NCBI RefSeq assembly: GCF_019976755.1 | Contig: NZ_AP023441.1 | Span: 6,817,501-6,881,500 of the forward strand | Length of the DNA: 64,000 nt | Direction: 5' to 3' | From: Nostoc sp. MS1 | GTDB lineage: Bacteria > Cyanobacteriota > Cyanobacteriia > Cyanobacteriales > Nostocaceae | In this document: in pieces, positions 45,350-54,056 of the stretch | Layout of the letters: each line of letters begins with the position of its first letter | How positions within the stretch are numbered: position 1 is the stretch's first letter | Notes under the pieces: generated by a model | Database searches by the model: none | What the model was told of the DNA's origin: nothing | The model's input: only the letters and a program-made list of their open reading frames with translations | Made by a program: the position numbers and the translations under genes

Positions 45350-46462
45350 TTACGCAGTCACAGAAGGAGGACATGGGAGAATGGGCAATTTAAAAGCAAA
45401 CATTGCACCATGAGGAACGCGATTCTCTGCCCAAATTATACCGTTATGCGCGGCGATAATTTGCCGCGATAGATAAAGTCCTAACCCTGAACCTTTGGCT
45501 TGCCGTTCACTATGTCCTTGATAAAATCTGGCAAATAAATGAGGAAATTGTTCTGGTTGAATACCTGCACCAGTATCTAAAATTTTTACTATTTGATAAG
45601 AGGCTTGTGTTTCTAATACCACCTCCACGCGATCGCCACGACGCGAATGATTGATAGCATTAACTAGGAGATTGTGTAATACCCTTTGCAATTGTAGAGG
45701 ATCGCCTTGCACCCACAAACTCTGCCGCCAACCAGCATCACCATAGTTAAACGATATATGAACTCGGCGATTAGCTGCTAATTCTGTCAGCGTAGTGGCT
45801 GCTTCTTCTGCCAAACTAGTTAAATCTACAGGCATTAAATCTAAATGTAACCCTTCTGTATCATTGCGATAGATGTCTAATAGAGTTTCTAACAGTTGCA
45901 GAGAAGTTTGATGAGAGCGGATAATTGTAGTCAATAGTGGCTGCTGTGCTGGGAGTACCACCCCAAACTTTTCCTGTTGTAAAGCCTTAAGAGTTTCAAT
46001 AGCACCTAAAAGTGGCGTTTTTAAATCGTGGGTGAGTGTAGAAGCAAAATCCTCTCGCAACCTTACCAACTCCGCTTGTGACTCCAACTTAGCGCGGGTG
46101 AGAGCGATCGCTTCTTGAGAACGACGCAGGCGATCGCTTAAAATACCAGTAACAATCAAAGCGATAGTAGCGATCGCTCGATTAGCTACCATAGCAGTTG
46201 TAATTATTTCACATCCAGGAACTACTAAATTTAAGATAGTTAAACTCACAGCCATCACTGTTGTCAGCAAAGTGCCTACTCTACCAAACCAAAAATTTGC
46301 TAACAATATCGCCCCAGTATAAAGATAGCCAAATACATAATCTGCTGGCGTGACAAACTCCATCGACATGACGAGAATAAATAAGCCAACGATGATAGAG
46401 ATTCTGATTAACTGTGAGTTTCTAGATACCAATTTTTTAACTTTGTAATATTCCGGTAACAA
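45350..46462 (-). CDS. Membrane sensor histidine kinase
   Basis: 370 residues. Four hydrophobic segments in the first 115 residues resemble a compact KdpD-like (DUF4118-type) membrane sensor without periplasmic domain. A coiled linker follows, then the dimerisation box 'STLTHDLKTPLLGAIETLKA' with the phospho-His, and the HATPase with 'NAINHS', 'DTGAGI' and 'GSGLGLYLSRQ'. The partner response regulator starts one base downstream. Its start lies 374 bp from kdpA in the opposite direction. Ligand unknown. Confidence 0.9.
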   Translation of the reverse strand: MLPEYYKVKKLVSRNSQLIRISIIVGLFILVMSMEFVTPADYVFGYLYTGAILLANFWFGRVGTLLTTVMAVSLTILNLVVPGCEIITTAMVANRAIATIALIVTGILSDRLRRSQEAIALTRAKLESQAELVRLREDFASTLTHDLKTPLLGAIETLKALQQEKFGVVLPAQQPLLTTIIRSHQTSLQLLETLLDIYRNDTEGLHLDLMPVDLTSLAEEAATTLTELAANRRVHISFNYGDAGWRQSLWVQGDPLQLQRVLHNLLVNAINHSRRGDRVEVVLETQASYQIVKILDTGAGIQPEQFPHLFARFYQGHSERQAKGSGLGLYLSRQIIAAHNGIIWAENRVPHGAMFAFKLPILPCPPSVTA

Positions 46463-46836
46463 CTGTCTGCTAAATATAGCGTTTCCTAATCATCATTAAT
46501 AAAACTGGTAAAACCTCTGCGTTCCTCTGTCTTGAAAAGTTTCCTACGGAGGGAAACCCTCCTACAGAACTTTTCGCTGCGCTTTCCTCTGCATTCCTCC
46601 GCGTTTAAAAACATTACTCTACTTTACTTAGTCGGAAACCGCTATAAGTCAAATTTTATAACATTAAGTATATAAAACATCGCGTTTAGAAGATATCTAA
46701 ACGACATAAACACCGATATATATTTACCACTAAACATCATCTAGAAAAATAAACCCACTTTTATATCCATCTACTCCTTGTTTTCCCCAGTACAAAAGTC
46801 AATCATGTAATCATAATTACGAATTACAAAGTTCCC
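46463..46836. other. Divergent intergenic region with dispersed repeat
   Basis: Carries the promoters of the kinase pair and of kdpA. The stretch 46517-46612 contains two arms of 'CCTCTGCGTTCCTC' type and an inverted pair GTTTCCTACGGAGGG / CCCTCCTACAGAAC, belonging to the repeat family also at 29576-29612. No gene. Confidence 0.5.
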
Positions 46837-48582
46837 ATGTTGCAAGGATGGATACAAATAGGCTTAACCTTACTAATTATAGTAGCCATAACTCCCTTTT
46901 TTGGGCGATATATGGCGCGTGTTTATCAAGAACAACGTACATTTCTTGACCCAATTTTCAACCCAGTTGAACGATTACTTTACGCTTTAATTGGCGTAAG
47001 TAATAGAGAAAATATGAGTGGCTGGCAGTATGCACGGGCAATTGTGTACAGCAATATAGTCATGGGGTTACTGATATTTTTGATCTTAATGAATCAGGGA
47101 TGGCTACCCCTCAACCCCACTAAAATAGGTGCGCCAACTTGGGATACCGCATTACACACAACTATTTCCTTCATTACTAACACTAACCAACAACATTATT
47201 CAGGAGAAACCTATTTAAGTTATGCCAGCCAAATCTGGGGATTGGGATATCATATGTTTACCTCAGCCGCCACTGGTTTAGCAGTAGGAATTGCCTTTAT
47301 TCGTGGGTTAACTGGTAGACCTTTGGGTAACTTTTATGTAGACTTAACCCGTAGTATCACGAGAATATTTTTACCTATTTGTCTTGTGGGTGGGATTGCT
47401 TTAATGGCAGCTGGTGTACCAGAGACTTTAGGGGGGCCAGTTGTATTTCCTACCATAGAAAATCCTAATATAAGTCAGGCGATCGCACTTGGCCCTGTTG
47501 CCCATTTTGAAATCATCAAAGAACTAGGAGAAAACGGTGGCGGCTTTTTCGCCATCAACTCAGCCCACCCATTTGAGAATCCTAACGGCTTTTCTAACTT
47601 AATAGAAGTTGTGGCGATGCTGTCAATTCCTACCTCCCTCATATATACCTACGGCTTATTTGCAAATAATAAAAAACAAGCGTGGTTAGTTTATGGGATG
47701 GTGAGTGTAATATTTATCGCCTTTGTCATAATTAACGGTATTGGCGAGTATAACGGTAATCCAGCAGTCAATACACTATTAGGAAGTACACAACCAAATT
47801 TAGAAGGTAAAGAAGTCCGTTTTGGATGGGCGCAGTCAGCCCTATTTGCCACAGCCACCACAGCCACAATGACAGGTGCAGTCAACAGTTTACATGATTC
47901 ATTCATGCCCAATGGCGGTTTTGTCACCCTCTCAAATATGTTCCTACAAATTGTTTGGGGAGGGCAAGGTACAGGAACAGCATATTTATTTGCCTACCTA
48001 ATCTTGGCAGTCTTTGCTACAGGCTTAATGGTCGGACGCACACCAGAATTTCTCGGACGCAAAATCGAAAAACGCGAAGTAGTCCTAGCAAGTTTCCTCA
48101 TTCTCCTAGTCCACCCCATCGCCATCATGATTCCGGCTGGTATCACCCTAGCCTTCCCTGAACAACTAGCAGGAATTAGTAACCCAGGCTTCCACGGCTT
48201 GGCGCAAGTCATCTATGAATACGCTTCCGCCGCCGCCAACAACGGTTCTGGCTTTGAAGGCTTAGGAGATTCCCAACCCTCACCATTAGCCATTGCGGCT
48301 GGTGCAAAACCCAGCATCACCGCCCTTTGGTGGAACCTTAGCACCTGTTTCAGCCTCCTCGCCGGGCGTTATATTCCCATCATCGGCTTACTGTTACTAG
48401 CAGATAGCCTATCCCGCAAGCAAAAAGTTCCTTTAACAGTCGGCACATTACGCACCGACACCAGTTTATTTACAGGCGTAACAGCAGGCGTAATTTTAAT
48501 TCTCGGCGCACTGACATTCTTTCCAGTTCTAGCATTCGGCCCCATCGGTGAAGCGTTTTGGATTAATAAAGGTATTGGGTAA
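46837..48582 (+). CDS. kdpA: Potassium-transporting ATPase, KdpA subunit
   Basis: 581 residues, ten hydrophobic segments. KdpA is the channel-like K+ translocating subunit of the high-affinity Kdp pump. Selectivity-filter-type loops are visible: 'TNTNQQHYSGETYLSY', 'GENGGGFFAINSAHPFENP', 'TATMTGAVNSLHDSF' and 'AAANNGSGFEGLG'. Start ATG at 46837, usual family length. It is the first gene of the kdp operon. A 435-bp repeat-filled gap separates it from kdpB. Confidence 0.96.
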   Translation: MLQGWIQIGLTLLIIVAITPFFGRYMARVYQEQRTFLDPIFNPVERLLYALIGVSNRENMSGWQYARAIVYSNIVMGLLIFLILMNQGWLPLNPTKIGAPTWDTALHTTISFITNTNQQHYSGETYLSYASQIWGLGYHMFTSAATGLAVGIAFIRGLTGRPLGNFYVDLTRSITRIFLPICLVGGIALMAAGVPETLGGPVVFPTIENPNISQAIALGPVAHFEIIKELGENGGGFFAINSAHPFENPNGFSNLIEVVAMLSIPTSLIYTYGLFANNKKQAWLVYGMVSVIFIAFVIINGIGEYNGNPAVNTLLGSTQPNLEGKEVRFGWAQSALFATATTATMTGAVNSLHDSFMPNGGFVTLSNMFLQIVWGGQGTGTAYLFAYLILAVFATGLMVGRTPEFLGRKIEKREVVLASFLILLVHPIAIMIPAGITLAFPEQLAGISNPGFHGLAQVIYEYASAAANNGSGFEGLGDSQPSPLAIAAGAKPSITALWWNLSTCFSLLAGRYIPIIGLLLLADSLSRKQKVPLTVGTLRTDTSLFTGVTAGVILILGALTFFPVLAFGPIGEAFWINKGIG

Positions 48583-49021
48583 TACCAATTCAAAATTCAA
48601 AATTTTAACTTCAAAGGTGCAACTGTCAGGCTTAAAGCCTCAACGTTCTAGTTCAAAACCTCAACGTTTCAGTTCAAAGCCTCAACGTTCTAGTTCAAAG
48701 CCTCAACGTTCTAGTTCAAAGCCTCAACGTTCTAGTTCAAAACCTCAACGTTCTAGTTCAAAGCCTCAACGTTCTAGTTCAAAACCTCAACGTTCTAGTT
48801 TAAAACCTCAACGTTCTAGTTTAAAACCTCAATGTTCTAGTTTAAAACCTCAACGTTCTAGTTTAAAACCTCAATGTTCTAGTTCAAAGCTTCAACGTTC
48901 TAGCTCAAAACTTCAACGTTCAACCTCAAAGCCTCAAAAACATTACAAATTTATCACACAGCTTCGCTTATCTCTCCCTCATCCCCCTCATCTCCCCCCA
49001 CTCCCTCATCTCCACATATGA
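48548..49021 (+). CDS. Repeat-coded open frame between kdpA and kdpB (doubtful gene)
   Basis: A 157-codon frame from a GTG inside the kdpA end to four bases past the kdpB start. Residues about 29-130 are about 15 units of a 7-residue Lys-Pro-Gln-Arg-Ser-Ser-Ser motif, giving a strongly basic, low-complexity chain. The repeat is 21 bp, a multiple of three, so an open frame arises by itself. There is no Shine-Dalgarno for the GTG. Translation is possible by coupling to kdpA but unproven. Confidence 0.2.
   Translation: MKRFGLIKVLGNTNSKFKILTSKVQLSGLKPQRSSSKPQRFSSKPQRSSSKPQRSSSKPQRSSSKPQRSSSKPQRSSSKPQRSSLKPQRSSLKPQCSSLKPQRSSLKPQCSSSKLQRSSSKLQRSTSKPQKHYKFITQLRLSLPHPPHLPPLPHLHI
48632..48937 (+). 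repeat. 21-bp tandem repeat array between kdpA and kdpB
   Basis: About 15 head-to-tail units of TTCAAAGCCTCAACGTTCTAG-type sequence, with point variants (AAAACC, TTTAAA, CAATGTT). Variants are grouped in the 3' half, as expected from local duplications. There are no spacers, so it is not a CRISPR array. It lies within an operon between two genes whose products must be made in equal amounts. Confidence 0.92.
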
Positions 49022-51159
49022 CAACTATCAACTCATCCCCCTCACCCCGTACTCCCCAAGGAACCCGTGACTCGCGCAGACACACTCCCAAGGCAAATAT
49101 GCAGGGCATCTATCAAAGAGCAATTAAAGAGTCATTTGTCAAGCTCAATCCTCAATATGCAGTCAGAAACCCAGTCATGTTTATTGTTTGGGTAGGGACA
49201 ATTGTCACATTCTTAGTCACTCTAGACCCCAACTTATTCGGCACAGTCCAAGCCAATGTCAACCAACAACGTCTATTAAATGGATTAATTACCTTAATTC
49301 TCTTTTTCACAGTCTTATTTGCCAATTTTGCCGAAGCTGTAGCCGAAGGACGGGGTAAAGCTCAAGCAGATACCTTAAGAGCCACCCGTTCTGATACTCC
49401 TGCTAGAAAAATCTTACCCAATGGTTCTATAGAAACAGTTAATTCTACACAACTGCGTCGGGGCGATTTAGTCAAAGTAATTGCCAATGATATGATTCCT
49501 GCCGATGGGGAAGTGATACAAGGCATTGGTTCAGTCGATGAGTCGGCAATTACTGGAGAGTCTGCACCAGTCCTCAAGCAACCCGGTACAGATATTGCTA
49601 GTTCTGTCACCGGAGGAACACGCCTCCTTTCCGATGAGTTGACAATTCGCATTACAGCCGATCCTGGTCAGGGTTTTATTGACAGGATGATTTCTCTTGT
49701 GGAAGGGGCAGAACGTTCTAAAACACCTAACGAGATTGCCCTAACGGTATTACTTGCTGTACTTACACAAGTGTTTTTGATTGTAGTGGCAACTATGCCG
49801 CCCTTGGTGAGCTACATTGCCAACTTCATTAATACAATATTTGGCGCAGAGGCAGCAAACAGTTTACGCGCCGGTGTAAGTATCGCCATCCTCATTTCCC
49901 TGTTAGTGGCTTTGATTCCTACAACTATTGGCGGTCTATTAAGCGCCATTGGGATTGCCGGAATGGATAGAGTTGCTCAATTCAATGTCATTGCTACTTC
50001 AGGACGAGCTGTCGAAGCCTGCGGTGATATCAATACTTTGGTATTAGATAAAACAGGGACTATCACCTTGGGAAATCGGCTGGCGGATGAGTTCATTCCT
50101 GTGAATAGCTATACAGTTGAAGATGTGGCACGTATTGCCAGAAATGCCAGTGTATTTGATGAAACCCCGGAAGGCAGGTCAATTGTTCAACTTGCCCAAA
50201 GATACCAGATTGAGGTTGATTTTTCTCTTAATCAAGCCGAGGGTGTAGAATTTTCTGCTAAAACTCGCATGAGTGGCACTAATTTACCCAATGGTAAACA
50301 AGTCCGCAAGGGCGCAGTCGATGCGATTAAGGGGTTTGTCCGTTCCCGTGGTGGTTCAGTTCCCCCTGATGTTGATGCTGCTTATGAGCGTGTTTCTCGC
50401 TTGGGTGGTACACCGTTAGCCGTCTGTCAAGATGACCAAATTTTCGGTGTGATTTATCTCAAAGATATCGTCAAGCCGGGTTTGCGGGAACGATTTGACC
50501 AACTGCGCCGCATGGGTGTACGTACTGTCATGCTGACAGGTGACAATCGAATTACGGCTGGTGTCATTGCCGAGGAAGCGGGAGTTGATGATTTCATTGC
50601 CGAAGCTACACCAGAGGACAAAATCAGTGTCATTCGCTCTGAACAATCTCAGGGTAAATTGGTAGCCATGACTGGGGATGGTACTAACGATGCACCCGCC
50701 CTTGCTCAAGCTAACGTGGGTGTAGCAATGAACTCTGGGACACAAGCTGCTAAAGAAGCTGCCAATATGGTGGATTTAGATTCTGATCCTACGAAGTTAA
50801 TTGATTTGGTAACTATTGGGAAGCAATTATTAATTACTCGTGGTGCGTTGACTACATTTTCTATTGCCAATGATATCGCTAAATATTTCGCAATTATTCC
50901 TACTATCTTTGGGGCTGCGGGAATTGGGGCGTTAAATATTATGGGTTTAAAAAGCGCTCAATCTGCGATTATTTCGGCTTTGATTTATAACGCTTTGATT
51001 ATTCCGGCTTTAATTCCCATTGCACTTAAGGGTGTGAAGTTTCGTCCTCTGACGGCGGATCAGTTATTAAGACGCAATATTTTAATTTATGGGTTGGGTG
51101 GAATTATTGCGCCTTTTGTGGCTATTAAGTTGATTGATGTTGTTTTGCCTTTTTCTTGA
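49018..51159 (+). CDS. kdpB: Potassium-transporting ATPase, KdpB subunit
   Basis: 713 residues, the catalytic P-type ATPase of the Kdp pump. Markers: TGES at 179-182, 'PTTIGGLL' at 301-308, phosphorylated Asp344 in 'LVLDKTGT' and 'TGDGTNDAPAL' in the hinge. The N-terminal 25 residues are a Ser/Pro/Arg-rich extension. kdpB starts just after the repeat array and a CCCTCATC-rich run. Confidence 0.96.
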   Translation: MTTINSSPSPRTPQGTRDSRRHTPKANMQGIYQRAIKESFVKLNPQYAVRNPVMFIVWVGTIVTFLVTLDPNLFGTVQANVNQQRLLNGLITLILFFTVLFANFAEAVAEGRGKAQADTLRATRSDTPARKILPNGSIETVNSTQLRRGDLVKVIANDMIPADGEVIQGIGSVDESAITGESAPVLKQPGTDIASSVTGGTRLLSDELTIRITADPGQGFIDRMISLVEGAERSKTPNEIALTVLLAVLTQVFLIVVATMPPLVSYIANFINTIFGAEAANSLRAGVSIAILISLLVALIPTTIGGLLSAIGIAGMDRVAQFNVIATSGRAVEACGDINTLVLDKTGTITLGNRLADEFIPVNSYTVEDVARIARNASVFDETPEGRSIVQLAQRYQIEVDFSLNQAEGVEFSAKTRMSGTNLPNGKQVRKGAVDAIKGFVRSRGGSVPPDVDAAYERVSRLGGTPLAVCQDDQIFGVIYLKDIVKPGLRERFDQLRRMGVRTVMLTGDNRITAGVIAEEAGVDDFIAEATPEDKISVIRSEQSQGKLVAMTGDGTNDAPALAQANVGVAMNSGTQAAKEAANMVDLDSDPTKLIDLVTIGKQLLITRGALTTFSIANDIAKYFAIIPTIFGAAGIGALNIMGLKSAQSAIISALIYNALIIPALIPIALKGVKFRPLTADQLLRRNILIYGLGGIIAPFVAIKLIDVVLPFS

Positions 51160-51164
51160 GGGTT

Positions 51165-51205
51165 TATTTGAGAAATGCAGAGGAGCGCGGAGGGGCGCAG
51201 AGTTT
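51165..51205. repeat. Dispersed CTCTGCG/CTCCGCG repeat, inverted copy
   Basis: 'GAAATGCAGAGGAGCGCGGA' and the following GGGGCGCAGAG lie in the kdpB-kdpG gap. They match in inverted form the repeat arms at 29576-29612 and 46585-46612. Confidence 0.7.
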
Positions 51206-51246
51206 TTATTTCTCACATTTTTTACAATTGATGTTTGCTGAATATT

Positions 51247-51483
51247 ATGAAACTCATTCTTTCATCTTTTTCCCAATCTCCAATCCCCAAATTTAAGCAC
51301 AAACTGCCCTTATTTTTATTCTTGGCAATGTGTTTCAACCTTGTGGTTGCACCTGTTGTTTATGCGGCTACGGGGGAGAGTTTTTCTCACTTTCAAGCTT
51401 GGGCTTTGGGGCTTTTAGGGTTAGTAACTCTGAGTCTTTCTATCTATCTATTTTTTGTCATGTTTATACCGGAGAAATTCTAA
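51247..51483 (+). CDS. kdpG: KdpG/KdpF-like small Kdp subunit
   Basis: 78 residues from the ATG at 51247. Two hydrophobic segments: one at about 22-40 ('LPLFLFLAMCFNLVVAPVVY') and one ending 'YLFFVMFIPEKF'. The second half resembles the short KdpF, which stabilises the KdpABC complex; the extended form is called KdpG in Anabaena. Its TAA stop overlaps the kdpC ATG (TAATG), indicating translational coupling. Confidence 0.85.
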   Translation: MKLILSSFSQSPIPKFKHKLPLFLFLAMCFNLVVAPVVYAATGESFSHFQAWALGLLGLVTLSLSIYLFFVMFIPEKF

Positions 51484-52094
51484 TGAGTTTTGCACGCGAA
51501 GCAAGTAGGGCTATTCGTTCTACGTTGGTAATTTGGGTAATTGCTGCTGTTATTTATCCTTTTTTGATGATTGCTTTGGGACAGATTGTATTTCCCTATC
51601 AGGCAAATGGTAGCTTGATTAAAGATAGTCGAGGTCAAGTTTTGGGTTCTGCTTTAATTGGTCAACCATTTACAAGCGATCGCTATTTTAACTCCCGCCC
51701 TAGCACCACCAGCTACAGCACCGCCGACCCCAAAAAAGACGATGCAGGTGTCTTACAAACAGGGGTATCCGGCGCAAGTAACCTAGCTCCCAGCAATTCA
51801 GATTTAATAAAACGCATCAAAAATGAGAACTTAAAAGCTCTTACAAGTGCAGGTATCCAACCCACCGCCGATTTAGTCTACACCTCTGGTTCTAGCCTTG
51901 ACCCCCACATTACCCCAGCCGCCGCCAGAGCGCAAGTAAACCGCATCGCCACAGCACGAAGACTCCAACCGCAGCAATTAGAAAATTTAATTAATCAAAA
52001 TACTGATGGTCGTTTTCTGGGAATTTTTGGAGAACCTGGGGTGAATGTTTTGCAATTAAATCTCGCGTTAGATAGGTTAAAGTCGGCTGCTTAA
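51483..52094 (+). CDS. kdpC: Potassium-transporting ATPase, KdpC subunit
   Basis: 203 residues from the ATG at 51483, which overlaps the kdpG stop. One N-terminal membrane helix (about 12-33), then an outside domain with 'GSALIGQPFTSDRYFNSRPS', 'YTSGSSLDPHITPAAARAQV' and 'GEPGVNVLQLNLALD', all typical of KdpC. KdpC assembles with KdpA and KdpB and raises ATP affinity. A longer frame upstream exists but the coupled ATG is clearly the start. Confidence 0.95.
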   Translation: MSFAREASRAIRSTLVIWVIAAVIYPFLMIALGQIVFPYQANGSLIKDSRGQVLGSALIGQPFTSDRYFNSRPSTTSYSTADPKKDDAGVLQTGVSGASNLAPSNSDLIKRIKNENLKALTSAGIQPTADLVYTSGSSLDPHITPAAARAQVNRIATARRLQPQQLENLINQNTDGRFLGIFGEPGVNVLQLNLALDRLKSAA

Positions 52095-52110
52095 GTTCTT
52101 TCCAACTCTG

Positions 52111-52350
52111 ATGATTACGCCAGAAAAAATCAAAACATTTATTTGTCTTAACTTTGTTATTTGGTTGATGTTTACATCCTTTTACTCTTACGTCATCTTA
52201 GGATGGCAACATCAATCTTTAACTAACATTAGTTTCAGCACAGATACTCAGCAAACAAAACTATTTCAACGTGAACGTGGTGGCGTTAGACGTATAGCAA
52301 GTAATAGTGGCAGAAACATCACAAAACAGACTTGGAGCAAATCAGTTTAA
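52111..52350 (+). CDS. Small one-helix hypothetical protein in the kdp operon
   Basis: 79 residues, starting 16 bp after kdpC. A hydrophobic helix at about 10-30 ('CLNFVIWLMFTSFYSYVIL') is followed by a basic, Ser/Thr/Arg-rich tail. No family recognised. Its position suggests a link to Kdp assembly or to the following kinase, but this is inference. Confidence 0.5.
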   Translation: MITPEKIKTFICLNFVIWLMFTSFYSYVILGWQHQSLTNISFSTDTQQTKLFQRERGGVRRIASNSGRNITKQTWSKSV

Positions 52351-52379
52351 ATTCAGCAATTTAAGGAGTAATCCGTTGT

Positions 52380-53747
52380 ATGTACGGCGGTTTTTCCGAT
52401 CATCAAAAACACTCACAGTTTCTACAACAAAATAGCAGCCCTGAATTTGAGAAGTCAGACATTGTTCTCAATGACCGTTACCGTATCCTTAAGTCATTAG
52501 GACAAGGAGGCTTTGGTAAAACGTTTCTGGCTCTTGATCAAAAGTATCAACAAAATAGCGAATCCTCTGATACAAAAAATAACTTCTGTGTCATCAAACA
52601 ATTTTTAGCGCCCTCTCAAACTTCCTACCATAGTCACAAAGCTTTTGAACTATTTCAACAAGAATCTGTCCGTTTAGCAGAACTCGGTAAACATCCCCAA
52701 ATTCCCCAACTCCTAAATACTTTTGAGCAAGAAGGTAAACAGTATTTAGTCCAAGAATGGGTGGATGGACAAAATTTACAACAGGAATTAGCCGAGACTG
52801 GAGCATTTAATGAAGCAGACATTTACCAAGTATTAAATGAATTGTTACCTTTGTTGCAGTTTATTCATGCTCATCAGGTAATTCATCGAGATATTAAACC
52901 TGCTAATATTATTCGTCGCAGTCAAGACCACAAATTATTTTTAGTAGATTTCGGCTCTGCTAAATATAAACGGCTTAATTGGGAAACGGAAACTATAATT
53001 GGCAGTGCTGAATATGCTGCACCAGAACAGGTTCGAGGTAAAGCAGTATTTAGCAGCGACCTGTACAGTTTAGGTGTGACTTGCCTACATTTGCTTACTC
53101 AGATGTCGCCGTTTGATTTATATGATTGCAGTGAAAATGTTTGGATATGGCAATCATATTTAGTTGAGCCAATAAGTTCATCTTTAGAGATGATTCTCTG
53201 CAAATTGGTACAACCAGCAACTAAACTACGCTATCAATTTGCAGCAGAAGCGCTATTAGATTTGCATAGTTTATCAAAATATTGTGATGTTGTAGCTAAA
53301 CCTTCTGACAACACCGAGATAGACGCAGACTTTGAAAATCCTTATTTTGGATTAGAGCGTAAAGCAGATTTACTTGCTAGTGTCTCATCTTTTCCCGATA
53401 GTTCTTTATCATCCGTCACTATTTTTGACCCAAAAACAAAAACTTGGCATTACTTTCCTGCAATAACTGAAAGTAGCGAACTGACGCGAAAGGTAGCAGC
53501 ATTTTTAGCACCGCGTCTAGCTGTAGTTACACCTATACAAAAGGAAAAAGCGGCTAAGGTTGGTAAAAAAGCTAGATACAAACTGAGTAGGATTTGCCAA
53601 ACAATGATCACAGCGATCGCTTTTACTATTGCTTGCGTAGCTGTAGTAGTTGAATCAAATTCAATTCCTCACAATTTGCAGCTAAATATCACAAGAACTT
53701 TTCAGCAATTTATGAACATGAGACAAAACGAAAAAACACTTCCTTAA
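52380..53747 (+). CDS. Ser/Thr protein kinase with C-terminal membrane helix
   Basis: 455 residues. Kinase domain about 33-300: glycine loop 'LGQGGFGKTFLA', catalytic 'HRDIKPANI' and 'LVDFGSAKY'. It is a PknB/Spk-type cyanobacterial kinase. A linker of about 115 residues and a hydrophobic helix near 408-430 ('MITAIAFTIACVAVVVES') suggest membrane attachment with a short outer tail. It begins 29 bp after the small one-helix gene, downstream of kdpC, in the place where kdpD often lies in other strains. Confidence 0.9.
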   Translation: MYGGFSDHQKHSQFLQQNSSPEFEKSDIVLNDRYRILKSLGQGGFGKTFLALDQKYQQNSESSDTKNNFCVIKQFLAPSQTSYHSHKAFELFQQESVRLAELGKHPQIPQLLNTFEQEGKQYLVQEWVDGQNLQQELAETGAFNEADIYQVLNELLPLLQFIHAHQVIHRDIKPANIIRRSQDHKLFLVDFGSAKYKRLNWETETIIGSAEYAAPEQVRGKAVFSSDLYSLGVTCLHLLTQMSPFDLYDCSENVWIWQSYLVEPISSSLEMILCKLVQPATKLRYQFAAEALLDLHSLSKYCDVVAKPSDNTEIDADFENPYFGLERKADLLASVSSFPDSSLSSVTIFDPKTKTWHYFPAITESSELTRKVAAFLAPRLAVVTPIQKEKAAKVGKKARYKLSRICQTMITAIAFTIACVAVVVESNSIPHNLQLNITRTFQQFMNMRQNEKTLP

Positions 53748-54056
53748 TCCCTCATAGTTAAACTTATTAAACGTATAAGAGTAAATTATCATAGAAGCTT
53801 CACAAAGGTTATTTCTAGCAAATAACTTAAATTCTTTACAGGGGTGGCTTTCTCTATCTTCAAGAAGTTCCTTAACTCCACAGAAGAATACATCTTTTAT
53901 CTCGATGCTCTGAGTCACCCCTCTTTGATGTGCCAATTTCTGCGCCTGTTTCCGTAAAATTTGTATTGTAAATAACAAAAAAACGAAGTAAAAAATATAT
54001 CATATTAGTCTTGATTCTTAGTGACAACACTAACGGTAATATAAGGTGTGAGGAAG
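53748..54056. other. Intergenic region
   Basis: Contains an AGGGGTG / CACCCCT inverted pair (about 53839 and 53916). A minus-strand open frame across it overlaps the kinase gene end and has no family likeness. No gene called. Confidence 0.4.

Noticed and set aside
48632..48937. CRISPR array
   Set aside because: Units are contiguous with no unique spacers, and there are no cas genes nearby; it is a simple tandem repeat.
51330..51482. Longer kdpC frame overlapping kdpG
   Set aside because: The TAATG overlap at 51481-51485 gives the normal KdpC N-terminus; the upstream part is a kdpG shadow.
53682..53978. 98-codon minus-strand ORF downstream of the Ser/Thr kinase
   Set aside because: It overlaps the kinase 3' end, has no recognisable family and no good ribosome site. 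Some transposase-like look was considered but not supported.
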